Below are positions 48,681-59,671 of a stretch of 64,000 nucleotides of DNA, piece after piece. The notes beneath the pieces were generated by a model, which saw only the letters and a program-made list of their open reading frames with translations, searched no databases and was not told the origin of the DNA. Source of the DNA: Stachybotrys elegans (taxonomy: Eukaryota > Ascomycota > Sordariomycetes > Hypocreales > Stachybotryaceae). Location: the NCBI GenBank assembly GCA_020746835.1, contig JAGPNK010000032.1, positions 62,001 to 126,000 of the forward strand, given 5' to 3'. The translations under genes and the position numbers were made by a program. The stretch's first letter is position 1; each line of letters opens with the position of its first letter.

Positions 48681-49304
48681 TCACTCGCTGTATGCTATAC
48701 CAGTATAGTGCTTAATCTCAGTCTCCTCCATGAAGCCTCTCATTTTCTTAGCGTATTCCGCAAACCCCTCGGTGCTGGCAAAATCCATGTGCCGCTGAAC
48801 AGATGGCCATCCCGTAATCATAATAAACTCGGTCCAGGTGGCCGCTCCACTGTTGCTCTCCGCCCAGCCGCTGGTAAGGGAATATGGCTTCGCAAAATCC
48901 TCCAAGATCCCCTTTATGCTGTTCCACTCCTCATCAAAGGCCACCTTGCGATCTTCGGCGATGCGGAAGCGGCCAACACTGATGACTGGAGATTTCAGGG
49001 GCGGAAGGTAACCCTCAGGAGGGGATGCACTGGCCATTCTTGCATTCCCTGCCTGGGAAAAGCCGCGAAGAGCTGTAACAATCTTATTTCCGTCTTTGTC
49101 GGTGTGTTTGGAGGCTGTCTGGGAAATGCTTGCATAAGGGCCACCAGCGATCAGGTAGACGTTTGGGTCTTCTACTTGTTGGAACGTGAGACGGTCGTCA
49201 TAATGCGCTGCCATGAGCTGCAGCTCGTCCTTAGCCGATGTTTCGTCGCTAGGGTCGCCACTTGTACTGGTTCGGGTGAACCAAGACAGAGAGATGGTGT
49301 TCAT
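48681..49304 (-). CDS. dimeric alpha/beta-barrel (ABM-like) protein
   Basis: Unspliced as read from ATG 49304 (207 residues). ATGs further upstream in the same frame (49391, 49418) would add an Arg-rich N-terminus. The C-terminal half has the pattern of ferredoxin-like dimeric barrels: FIMITGWPSVQRHMDFASTE, FAEYAKKMRGF and a final EIKHYTG strand. These are common in fungal stress proteins and in monooxygenase/cyclase-type enzymes of biosynthetic loci. The N-terminal half (LIAGGPYASISQTASK region) may be a second barrel repeat. No catalytic residue can be named. It lies just downstream of the Zn2Cys6 regulator on the same strand, which may hint at co-regulation. Confidence 0.7.
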   Translation of the reverse strand: MNTISLSWFTRTSTSGDPSDETSAKDELQLMAAHYDDRLTFQQVEDPNVYLIAGGPYASISQTASKHTDKDGNKIVTALRGFSQAGNARMASASPPEGYLPPLKSPVISVGRFRIAEDRKVAFDEEWNSIKGILEDFAKPYSLTSGWAESNSGAATWTEFIMITGWPSVQRHMDFASTEGFAEYAKKMRGFMEETEIKHYTGIAYSE

Positions 49305-50011
49305 GATATTCCAAGGCTCAATAGGAGCCTGACTAAGAAGGGTGTTTGTGCGGAAGAGAGCCAACCTCGGATGTGCAGTAGAGTTACGCATACCAAATAA
49401 ATACCGAATTCTAGACATAAGATTATATCCGAAATCTCCGAATCCGAACACTCCATCAGGGCGGAGATTAATTAGCCCGATATATCCGGCTGACGCCCTA
49501 TTAACAGATCTTTAATTCGAGGACTTAAGCAAATACTCCTCGCCCCATGTAGGCGAGTATACGAACTAACCAATCATGGTAGAAATGGACTTCCTGGCCC
49601 TCAGCTGCTCCGTCCGGCGAATTCGGCTTGGTACTTGAGCTTACAGGAGAGCGCTGTACATCCTTCAATCTCTCGCACATTATCACTTGTCGTGCAAGCA
49701 AGATCAAGAGAAACAGCGTAGGACTAGAGAGACAAGCTAAGTAATAGTGCTAGTAGTCGACGTTATATAGTCTTATTACTCACAATACACAAACCAGCAG
49801 GGTGCTCCTGAGGTTGAACATTATCCTGTATGCTTAAAAGTTTGATCACATGTAGGAGTTCTTGGTGTTGACTTAGGGTACTAGGCACTATCTCTAGATT
49901 TATTGGCTCTCTGCTGCCTCCAGCTCAGAGTCTCGACCTTTTTTCATCATCATACGGTGCATGAAGACTTTCTTTTCTGTTCGCTCCTTTGCATTGTGAA
50001 GGAAAACAAAA
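49305..50011. other. spacer between two minus-strand genes
   Basis: About 700 bp holding the upstream region of the alpha/beta-barrel gene and the 3' end of the regulator. No further gene seen. Confidence 0.45.
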
Positions 50012-51739
50012 CTATGCGGGCCCATCCTCTGAGTCCTCTCTCCCCGGACGACATAATGGCTCGTAGCAATCTGCCTCCGCTCCCCATTTCCGCAGAGCTC
50101 GTGATCCCTCCTGCCCCAACTCTTTCTCCAAGCCCAGCAGCTTCAACGTAGTCCCCGCATCCCACGGCCCCTCCCTATGTCTTGTCTCCCCCAGGATCCG
50201 CAGCACAGTCGCCCTAACCCTCGGAACCGTGCTGTACACGTATGCCCAGTACATCGGCCCAATGATAGCTGTCTCGAGCGAGAAGTCAGGCGGCGGACCC
50301 CCTGGCCGGCCTGCGCATACCTCGTGCATGGCGGCACCGTACTGGGCCATGGGCGTAACGAACTCATCCTGAAACCGCCGAGTGTGCGTGATGCGCTCAT
50401 GTGAATCCTGCCCGAAGGGCATCAGCTCAACCACAGCGCGGACGCACGTCACATGGAGCATGTCCATGCAAGTGCTGTAGTAGTCCCAGGTCCCGCGGGT
50501 CGGTGCATGGTGCCCCATAAGGAAGGCGTTGATAGATTGAGAGACGGCTAGGCCGCGTTGGCGGAGGGTGGCGAGCTCAGACTGCAGCTCGGGGAAGGAC
50601 CAGAAGCGGGCGTCGCCTTTACGGTGGCGCAGTTCCCAGTCGCGGGACATGATGTCGCTGGCAAGCTCGATTCTCGCTTCGTGGCACTGTTGGATGGTGA
50701 GCATCGGTGTTATTTCTTCGCGGCTAGATCGAGCGAGGCGGTAGAATTTACTGCCCAGCGTCATTGGTACGTCTCCCGAGAAGCAGTGGATGCAGAGCTC
50801 CGTGCTGCGGAACTGGATCACGATTTCCCGTAAATCGGCGTCCGAGACGCCCGCGCGCTTGGTGACGGTGGCTGAAGAACCGCTGTGCAGGCGCCTCAGG
50901 TCGATGGACGACTCGATTACGCGTAGGCCATTCTGAAGATGGGTAATGGCGGCGCGGTAGTTTGCACGCAGGCTCTCGAGGCAGATGAAAGCGAGACAGC
51001 ACACAAGTGTCAGAGTAGTGCTCTCGATGCTCTGCTCGGACCGCTCCGCGAGACGTCGGCATAGGATGGAAATGGCCTTGTTGTACTGCTGCGTTAAAAA
51101 GACGTCCAGGCGATCGGCGAAGAAGGTCCTGGTGCCCGTCGTTGGGTTTGACCGCTCATAGGCCGTAACTCTATACAGCTGGTGGGCGGCGCCGAGGGCC
51201 ACGAGGGCATGCTTGACGGCCTCGTCGTGATGGCTGAGCTGGGGTGCCAGCCGCGTCCAGAAGGATGATACGTTGCAGATATGTAGCGCCACACCGCCTT
51301 CGATGGCTCGCCTACAGTTGAAAAAGAAGCGCCGCTCGGCCTCTGTGCCGTCGATGCTAGTGGGGGGTGGTCGAATGGCGGAGCCTACTCGCGCTCCCGC
51401 GCCATCCATGTTGACTATGCGGATAATCGTTTCGTAGCCATCGCATACCCTGCCGCTGGAGACGCATTTCTGGCAGCTTGGCTTTCCTTCATCACATTTG
51501 GTCCGTCGTATTCTGCAGAATGGGGGAGCCCTAGTTAGCCAACGATCACTTGTCAAAGGCACGGATATAGTTCGCCGGACTCGCCACTCACTTGCTAGAG
51601 CACTCTCTTGTCAGCGGCGCGGGTACATCATCATGGGAAGGGAAAGGGGAGGGAAGCCGATTGATTGATTTCGGCGCACAGCGTACCAGGTTCTGCACCC
51701 AGTTCTGACCTTGGGCCTGCTAGATCGTCTTGGGGCCAT
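50012..51739 (-). CDS. Zn2Cys6 (Gal4-type) transcription factor
   Basis: The main exon encodes CRIRRTKCDEGKPSC, then QKCVSSGRVCDGY: five of the six zinc-cluster cysteines. The sixth lies in a short upstream exon starting at ATG 51739 (MAPRRSSRPKVRTGCRT), ending in TG before a GTACGC donor at 51686. The remainder shows the fungal-specific regulator middle region, with ALVALGAAHQLYRV, FLTQQYNKAISILCRRLAE and LACL/YRAAITHLQNGLRVIE-like helices; total about 530 residues. Oddity: the natural acceptor CTGCAG (51513-51514) would join TG to A and create TGA. A proper zinc cluster needs the C at 51515 to be exonic, so splicing must be noncanonical or the gene is damaged. It lies divergent to the RTA1-like gene and next to P450s, so a pathway-specific role is plausible but inferred. 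Confidence 0.8.
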
Positions 51740-53169
51740 GTTCCTTGAGGTTGTGAATTGGATGCTGCGTAAAAGACCCCCGAATAGGGAAGAACTGCAT
51801 GCCGAGCGATGCTGATGGTTGGGAATTACGGGTTTTATCATGAGATATGGGCACCTTAACATGTCACGACACCGTCAAAGGGGGGCGTTGTCTGGTTCTC
51901 CTATTGGCCTGTTCGTATAACGACCCTTGTTTAGGTAACATATGGAAACCCAATTCGTATGTAGTGAATGTAATAGTGCACGGACCACCTGCGGACCTTG
52001 AACGTGAGCACTGGTACAGGATTGTGGTTCCATCCGGAGGAGGCTAGACCCGTAGGTAGAGACGGCGTAGGTGTGATGATAGGCTGGGAGATGGTTACGC
52101 ACTCGGTTCGGCGGTCTGGCGGCGCTCGATGTGAAAAGGACAACAGCTGAGGTTTTGAACAACACTTTTCTTTAGCCGTGAGGAAATAGATGAATTGTGA
52201 GAAAGCAAGGTCTTGGGGACAAGAAAATGACTTGCTATTGGATATTGATTGAGCTCTTGCATGACATCTTCTTAGGCTTTAACTTTCATTCGTCTCTCCA
52301 AGGTTCCATTCTACGCCTCTGGGTGCGTATTGGTTGTTTGATTCCATCAGTGTGGAGGAGCTCTGATTCGCTAGCTCGTAAGGATTGTGATGATACTAGT
52401 GCTAATACCTATTCTCGTGTTCCAGCTCGGCACCATGATTGCCAGCGAAGATCTAAGTCTTGAGCCAACACGTTACTATCAATGGGTGGATTATTTTTAT
52501 ACTCATCATAAGGGCTTCTAGCGTGGGTGAGATTGAAGCTGACTGGCTGGTTCGTATCAATCACCCGTCCTGATATGATGCGACGTGGTGATCCAACACT
52601 TCAAACTGAATTGTCAATAAGATTGCGTCTCCGACTCTCTAACGCATTAATTTTAGACCCTGTATTACGGCTTATCTCATTGTCGCTAGATGGAACCCGG
52701 CATCATCTTTCAACCTCGCGCTTATTCCAGCCCTGTCAACCCAAGGTGCCCGTTCCCCTGCATCGAATAATCAGTACACCCCATTGGATGAACCGGATTT
52801 ACGACCGCTTTCGCTCAACGTGGCTCTGCTCTGATGATGATTTTTCTCGGTTTGCCCCCCTTGATCGGAGACACCAGGGTGAAGCACGGGCCTGAGGAGT
52901 GAGCGGTGCCGTCTGAGCTACCTCAAACCCTCCCTGGATGGCTGTAGAGATATAAGAAGGCAAATCGTCTCTCGTCCTCTCTTGCCTCCATATACTACCG
53001 AGAGGTTCACTAGATAAGTGTCTCTTGCCTGCTGTGTTTCACCCACCTGTTGCTCAACGACTGTCCGTATCCTCGCATCACTTTTCATCCTGCATCTTTC
53101 CCAAATTTCAACCTGATTGAAATCAAGGGCATCCACAGTCACCCGTCAACCGCAGAAACCACGGCCAGG
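51740..53169. other. divergent intergenic region
   Basis: About 1.4 kb between the start of the regulator gene (minus) and the RTA1-like gene (plus), so it should hold both promoters. CT-rich leader sequence is visible at about 52970-53110. No gene was recognised. Confidence 0.5.
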
Positions 53170-54359
53170 ATGTCGGACTCCCACAATTTCATCACCTTTG
53201 GGCCCAACGCCAATTGCACTCTGGAGGTGAGCAAGCCCTCAGACCCCAGATAGAGGCTTGTTGGATCTTAAACCATGTTGAATCAATCACATCTCTAACC
53301 GTTGTCTTAACTGGGCTTCCTAATGTAATGGATACGGCTAATCAGTCTTTCTAGCTGTGCACTGTTGAAATGAGCGTTTACAGCTATCGACCATCCCTCC
53401 TGGCGAACATTATCTTCGCTGGCCTTTTCCTGCTCGCAACTTTTGTCCACACTTATCTCGGTCTCAGATGGAAGACCCCGGCGTTCATGTGGTGCCTGAT
53501 TCTCAGCTGCACACACGAGGTGAGCGGCTACGTCGCTCGCGTTTTCCTCTATATCAATCCCTGGAATTTTGCTGCCTTCATTACCCAGATCAGTATGCAG
53601 TCCAAGTTGATTCATACCAGGTATACTAACAGGCGAGTAGTCTGCATCACCCAAGCACCGGTGTTTTATTGTGCAGCTATCTATGTCACACTCGGACAGA
53701 GGTTAACACTCCACTCTCCATGCCAACTCTCTTCTTATTCCTAACCGACGAACAGCATCGAATACTACGGGCCAGGTCTCTCTCGTTTCCCGACAAAGTT
53801 CTTCGCATGGATATTCGTCCCTTTCGACATTGTGTCCTTAGTGCTGCAAGGCGTCGGTGGCAGTCTATCTGCAGCCTCGTCAGGGTCTGCCCAGGTCGGA
53901 GTCGACATTGCCATGGCCGGCCTCATCTTGCAGGTAATCATGCTTGTCTCGTTTTGTGTTCTTTTTCTCGATTACCTTTTCCGATACCTGCGCTCCCCGA
54001 TGGGCAAGGATCTGTTAAAAAGAGACAGGCTGTTCTTCGGCTTCCTCTCATTGGCCGTACTCACCACGCTGGCTCGTTGCATCTTCCGTGCTTACGAGTT
54101 GAGGGAGGGCTATAGCGGAGATTCGATCAAGCACGAGGGAGTCTTCATTGGGCTAGAGAGCGTGTAAGTGTTTCTGGTAATTGAGTCAAACCAACGCTAA
54201 TTTCAATCCGTCAGTCTGATTGTCGTTGCCGTCTTCTGTCTCTGCGTTGCTCATCCCGGGTTCGTCTTCGACCGGATGCCGAAGAGATACGGAACCGTTG
54301 CAATCGGGGAGGGATCCGGAGTAGAGATTTTACCTCTGCACAAGCCATATGGACCGTAG
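53170..54359 (+). CDS. RTA1-like seven-helix membrane protein
   Basis: Five exons: 53170-53226, 53355-53592, 53641-53701, 53756-54163 and 54215-54359, giving 302 residues. All introns are GT-AG and the joins keep frame. The family (PF04479; yeast Rta1, Rsb1, Pug1) consists of plasma-membrane proteins linked to lipid movement and resistance to toxic lipids or aminocholesterol. Recognisable segments: YRPSLLANIIFAGLFLLATF (helix 1), CTHEVSGYVARV, QAPVFYCAAIYVTLGQ followed by the IEYYGPGLSRF loop, FDIVSLVLQGVGG, ARCIFRAYELREGYSG and a final HPGFVFDR. These match the family's diagnostic pattern well. The protein may support self-protection or export for the nearby P450 pathway, but this is inference from position. 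Confidence 0.85.
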
Positions 54360-56444
54360 GCTGCCGCCAAGAGAATGAGAGGCTCCGGCTGAGGACTTCC
54401 AAGGATACGGTCACGCTACGGCTAATGTTCTAGGGAGTACAATGTGCGTCAAACAGGCAAGGTGGTAATGTAGGCCACGGCTACTATTGCAATGAAACCT
54501 ATGTCTCTTTTTCCTTAGTGGTACATTCTTCGTCTTGTCACCTCTTATACAGCAAATCTTTCAAACCCCAAACCCGTGTCTAAAGTAAGGTCTTTAGGTG
54601 CGTGCGCGTGCATGTGCTCTGACAAGATACATGTCTTCAATACATTAAGTGGCTCTAAGGTGCACTCCATGATATAATGGTTCTGATGATACGTTGGTTT
54701 GGTATTCCGGAGGCGAAATCCAGTTTGCGCGGCCCCGGAGAACGAGTGGTTTAATATGGTGTTTGGCTGACTCTAAAGACGGATTCAAGAGCCTACCTCC
54801 CAACCTACGGGGCTCTATTGCTGCTAGTACTATCTTAACTTCCTAGCAAGATTTATTAGAATATGTTGAATGCTATTTACCAGATATACTAGCGCTAACA
54901 TAGGGCTGATGTCTCCCGCCCTTTGAAATACAATTGTCAACGGGGACTCCATGGGCTCATAGATTCTCGCGGCTCTCGGGTATGTCAATTGGTGGCAGCT
55001 CCTCTGCATTCATTTTCGGCTGTCTCTTGATATTGCGATCTGGAAGTCCCTGTGATGTCCAGCTGCTAGGGCAATGAAAGTCTGAACGAGCGAGTCCCAT
55101 TCGCTTCTCATGGTCTTACTCAATACCGAATGCTTGACGCTTGTATTGACTTTGATGTCGCAACTTTGTGTCTCTGCGTCCTTGATTGTGTCCTGCGGGC
55201 TGCCGGAGAAATTGTGTCACCTGGGGTCAACATGCCCTTGACAACGCTACGGCTAGACATAGGTATATCTCTCCACATACAGTATACTTATGGGTGCCTA
55301 ATTTAAACCCCTTGAGTAGCGCAGATAGATAATTTTATCATGACAACCACGGTAACTTAGGGAACATTCCACCACCATTACCAATATGCTACTTTCACTC
55401 AACGCAGCTTGGTATCCTCCTTGAGATTCCTGTAAAAGTCATGTCACTTCACATACCTCTTTCAGATATCCTACCGCCATTCTACCATCAGGGCACCAAG
55501 GGCCAAGCCCCTCGCCGTAATTTCATTGATCCTATGGACCATAACGGCGTACCCTTGGTTATGCCCAGAGTCGATACCTCTAAGCTTGACATGTAGCATA
55601 GACATTACTAGCCGATCCATACATTGGAATCCGACATATGCATTCCTCACATCACACCATCCGATCCTGACGTACCTTCAGGAGAGGAACTTCCTGGGTT
55701 CAGTATCATCTGCAAGCCGTGGATCAGACCTGACACAGGTTGGCGGTGATGGCAATGAATATTTGGAGAAGGACACTGATCTTGACAAATTCAGAAACTA
55801 GGCCGAATAGATTGTCGAAAAATTCTATATTCTTATCCCTTGTTTTTTAGGCCTGTTTAGTGGCCGGATCATCCCAATGAAACTGCAGGAGAATCTTTCG
55901 CAATCATCGTGGATCATCATCCGGGTCCTTACGCTGTAGCAAGTATCACTTTACGGATATCTCGCCAGCTTATTTCCCAGCCTTACAAGAGGAGTTCAAG
56001 GCTGTCTCGGGCTACAACTGCCAGATGATTTTATCCCTGTACCAGGATCTCATCAAAATCTCATCGCAGTGGCATTTCGCTCATTTCCGTTCATGGTGGC
56101 CAAGGTTCAAACACCCCCCTCCATGACCAAGTATGTCACAGTAAGCCATGTATGAATAGATATGGGATTTCCTGTTCGTGCGCCCCAATGGGATACAAAC
56201 TCGCGATCCAACTCTCTTCCCACTTATTAGATCAGCTGGCTAAAGATGCGTCTTCATGAGCTTCAAGACCTTTTTCTAGGTTCAGATTTGAGCAAGACGG
56301 CTTTGGATCTATCCACTGTCCTCCAATTAATTCCGTGCAGGCTTGATCTACAAAACCATAAGTTAATAAACTTAGCGCCTTGAGAAACGCCTTGCGTGGA
56401 GCCTTATCTTGTTTACTCACACAAGTGCCTACCGGAGGCAAAGA
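54360..56444. other. intergenic, no convincing gene
   Basis: About 2 kb with only short overlapping frames. It contains one arm-like copy of repeat R2 at 56164-56200. No domains recognised. Confidence 0.5.
56164..56200 (-). repeat. dispersed repeat R2, single arm
   Basis: TGGGATTTCCTGTTCGTGCG, then CCCCAATGGGATACAAAC, matches the left arm at 42637-42669 and the reverse complement of 14390-14426. Confidence 0.5.
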
Positions 56445-56494
56445 TGCAGATATGTAGCGCCACACCGTCTTCGATGGCCCGCCTGAGGAAGAAG
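56445..56494 (-). pseudogene. fragment related to the Zn2Cys6 regulator
   Basis: Near-identical over about 50 bp to 51265-51320 inside the regulator gene. On the minus strand it reads RRAIEDGVALHICIF, against RRAIEGGVALHICNV in the intact gene. No zinc cluster or other regulator segment was found around it, so it is an isolated fragment of a duplicated or paralogous gene. Confidence 0.55.
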
Positions 56495-56970
56495 ACGAAT
56501 GGTGGGGAAACAAGGTCTTGGCGACATTGGAAAGTGACTTGCTATTGGGTGAGCATGCTGACTTTGTGATGGAGCCTCCAAGGCAGGATCGCATGATGTT
56601 GGGGGTAAATGCATTGATGTTGGTCGACCTCCACGCGCCCAGCCAAGACGTGCACCCAGACACCAGAGGCTGCCGCTCAAGGGGTGCCCAGAAGTCAGCC
56701 AGGCAAGCGCGCCGGAGCTTCCTCAAAGCCCCTTTTCACTGGCCCCCAACTGTTGGTAGCAGGTTACTGAATCCAGCCCGACCCCGATCCATCCGCTGTT
56801 TGGCCTCCCCTCCTTCTGCTCTCCTACACTGCTATTATCAACCCTTCCAACCACGAAGAGTCTTCCTGGCGAAGCGTCGCTTCATTGTCCTAAGCTTTTG
56901 CTTTTGCTGCAGTGGACATCCAATCGCATCAGCGAAAGAATTACGAACCGGCCAACGCGAACAATTCGCC

Positions 56971-58694
56971 ATGCTTCAATTGTCCATTCTCGCCACAGCA
57001 GTGATGCTACTGGCGACCTATTTCTATAACAGGCTGTGGCACATCAGATTCAAGCAATATGCGCACTTCCCACAGCTTCCTCCCTCACTGCTTCTCGGTC
57101 ACTTGAAGGCTTTTGACGACATCACCAAGAAGGGCGGCCCCCCGGACCGTCACCCAGGTGATTGCCCCCGTTCTTCTCAATTCTCATTCTGAGCTCTAGC
57201 CAATGTGTCCTGATGGGAATAGATAAGATCTTCGCCGAGATGAGCGATAGCATTGGCTCGCCGCCGCTGATGTTGGTTGATCTCCGACCAGTCAATCAAC
57301 CCATGGTCTTGGTAGGAACCCACGACATCGCCGAACAGATCTCCAGGGCCTCCGATCTTCTACCAACAAGTGCACCCAAGTCCCCATTGGGCTATATGAT
57401 GCCCCTCATCGGCACTAAGTCCATCGTGGCTGCAGAAGGCGATGACTGGAAGAACCTCCGCAAGAGGTTCAATCCCGGATTCGCGCCGCAGCATCTCAAA
57501 ACCCTCATCCCCACCATGTTAGAGAAGCTGCCCACCTTTGTTGGAAATATTGAAGCGCTTGCCAAGTCAGGGGAAAATTTTAAGCTCACCGCCTTGCTCA
57601 TGAGTCTGACCTTTGATATTATCGGTGCCGTGGTCATGGACGTTGATCTTGAGGCTCAATCCGGCAAAGGCGAGCTTATCCAGCTGTACCAGAAGCTTTT
57701 GAGCTGCTATGATGACGACAAGGCTGACTTGCCCTGGTGGATTATCCCGAGAATTACCATGGAACGTCATCGCCTGGGGAAGAAAATCGACGAATTAGTC
57801 AGAGAGATCGTACGCCGCAAGCACGCAGATCAAAACAAGCGTAGCATCCTCTCGCTGAGCCTGGGAGATTCTGAAACACTCACCCCCGAAATTGTAGCGA
57901 CCACGAGTGATCAGATTAAGTCGTTCTTGTTCGCCGGGCATGACACCATCAGCACCACACTGGCCTGGGCCCTCTATGAGTTATCCCGCACTCCCAAGGC
58001 CGCGGCTGCAGTCCACGAGGAGCTGGACAACCTCTTTGGCCCAGACTCAACACCAGCTGAGGTTTCCAACAGGTTAATGGCATCAGATGGCCCGGAAATG
58101 ATCCGCCGCATGACCTACATCTCAGCCGTCATCAAGGAAACTTTACGACTTCACGCGCCCGCGGGCACATCACGCACTTCAAAGCCTGGAACGGGCTTGG
58201 TAGTTCGTACAGCGGCTGGAGAAGAGTACTGCCTCGACGGCTTATTCATCTACAATTGTGCACCACGGATACATCGTGACCGCAGCGTCTACGGGGATAC
58301 TGCGGACGATTTCATCCCAGAGAGGTGGCTGCACGCAGATGACTCGAATGGAAAATCCCACAGCCTTCCGGCGGGGGCATGGAGGCCATTTGAGCGTGGA
58401 CCTCGCAACTGCATTGGACAAGAGTTTGCACTCATCGAAGCGCGAATCGTCATCGCCACAGTGGCCCGACGCTACAAGTTTGTGAAGGTAGGACTGGGTG
58501 AGATCCATTTGGACCACATGGGCCAGCCAGTTCTACAAGCGAACGGCCAATACAAGACCAATTCGAAGGTGTACCAGGTGAGTAAGAGAACCCTTCCCAT
58601 TGTCCGATATCTACTAAGCCTATAGACACGACAAATCACTGCGAAGCCAGTCGACGGGATGCAAATGAGAGTCGAAATCCGAAGTGAGAATTAG
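56971..58694 (+). CDS. cytochrome P450 monooxygenase (2)
   Basis: Three exons, 56971-57157, 57223-58577 and 58626-58694 (536 residues), joined through a 65 bp and a 48 bp GT-AG intron. The last exon supplies a C-terminal TRQITAKPVDGMQMRVEI strand that is lost if the intron is read through. Motifs: N-terminal membrane helix (SILATAVMLLATYFY), I-helix FAGHDTISTTLAW, KETLRL for the ExxR pair, FIPERW, and the haem loop FERGPRNCIGQE with ligand Cys459. The RGPRNCIGQE form resembles P450s acting on long or polycyclic lipophilic substrates, but the substrate is unknown. It is intact and shares its strand with the P450 at 59672. Confidence 0.9.
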
Positions 58695-58981
58695 GGACTA
58701 AGGTGTATGTAGAGGACCATGACACTCGGCAGATTTCCTCACGTAAGCCTAGTTACAGACATTTGTACGTGGACCTTTTGTCTCTCAAGAACGGTAGAGA
58801 TTGAGTTGTTATTTGATGGGGTTCATGGACGCATAAGGGCAACGCCCGTACTCAGTAGACCTCCATACTTAAAACCATCAACAGTCATACTTTACAGCAT
58901 GCACTCATAACTCGTGAATAGATCTATACATGGTGGGCTGACGAGATAGGCTTCGCGGGTGAAGAGGATTGTAGCTGATAC
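58695..58981. other. short spacer
   Basis: 3' flank of P450 (2) facing the minus-strand exon at 58982. No gene. Confidence 0.4.
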
Positions 58982-59287
58982 TTAGGCCGAGGCGTCTTTC
59001 TCTGTATTACTCTTCTTGTCGTCCAGACCATACTCCGTCTCAAGGTCTGTTCTGAATAGCACATGCCTTTCAACTGCCACCGTCAACAGCCCTGTAGCGC
59101 CAAACGCCATAGCCCCATAGCACACAGCTCTCAAGAGTTCCAAATAATAAGTAAAAATTCCATCTTCCGCGGCATAGTGTGATTCTAGCGGGCTGCTCGA
59201 GTTGAATGGAACTGGCCATGAAAGAGAAAAGGGTGGCCATGAGGAGAAGAGATCAGTGTTGAGCTTCTGTGGCCGACGAGCGCCAAA
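58982..59287 (-). CDS. probable last exon of an unrecognised membrane-associated protein
   Basis: A 102-codon open frame ends at TAA (58982-58984) and is preceded by a plausible intron acceptor (TTGGTAG, with a pyrimidine-rich tract just upstream). The reading has normal protein character, with a hydrophobic segment LLRAVCYGAMAFGATGLLTV and a charged tail VERHVLFRTDLETEYGLDDK. The upstream exons were not resolved; MTNRGLPRPNRFFQAVWLS (from 59394) or an ATG near 59545 could belong to them. It may be broken. Family unknown. It is transcribed divergently from P450 (3). Confidence 0.35.
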   Translation of the reverse strand, partial: FGARRPQKLNTDLFSSWPPFSLSWPVPFNSSSPLESHYAAEDGIFTYYLELLRAVCYGAMAFGATGLLTVAVERHVLFRTDLETEYGLDDKKSNTEKDASA

Positions 59288-59671
59288 CTACCAAGCAGTA
59301 AAAGTAGAGAACAAAAAATGGACCTGATGGTGACATGGGAGAGCCAGACTGCCTGAAAAAATCTGTTGGGGCGTGGGAGACCTCTGTTGGTCATGTAGTT
59401 CCGGCATTATCGGTGCGTGCCAGCCAACAATCCTACCACTCCATGTCGTTGTGACTCGTAACACCTTTTTGCATTTTCATGCGAATACGAATACGAGACT
59501 CTTCCTTCTGAATAACCCACTCCAGATGGTGCAAAAGCCATCGTAGCTGACGTGAGTAACTCTAGCGACTAAAGAAAATACAATATATGGGTGGTGGGAT
59601 GACCCCAGAAGTAGCTGATAACGGCTGTGCATCTCTCCTATCCCCCACGCGCTCGCTCCTCCTTTCCAGCC

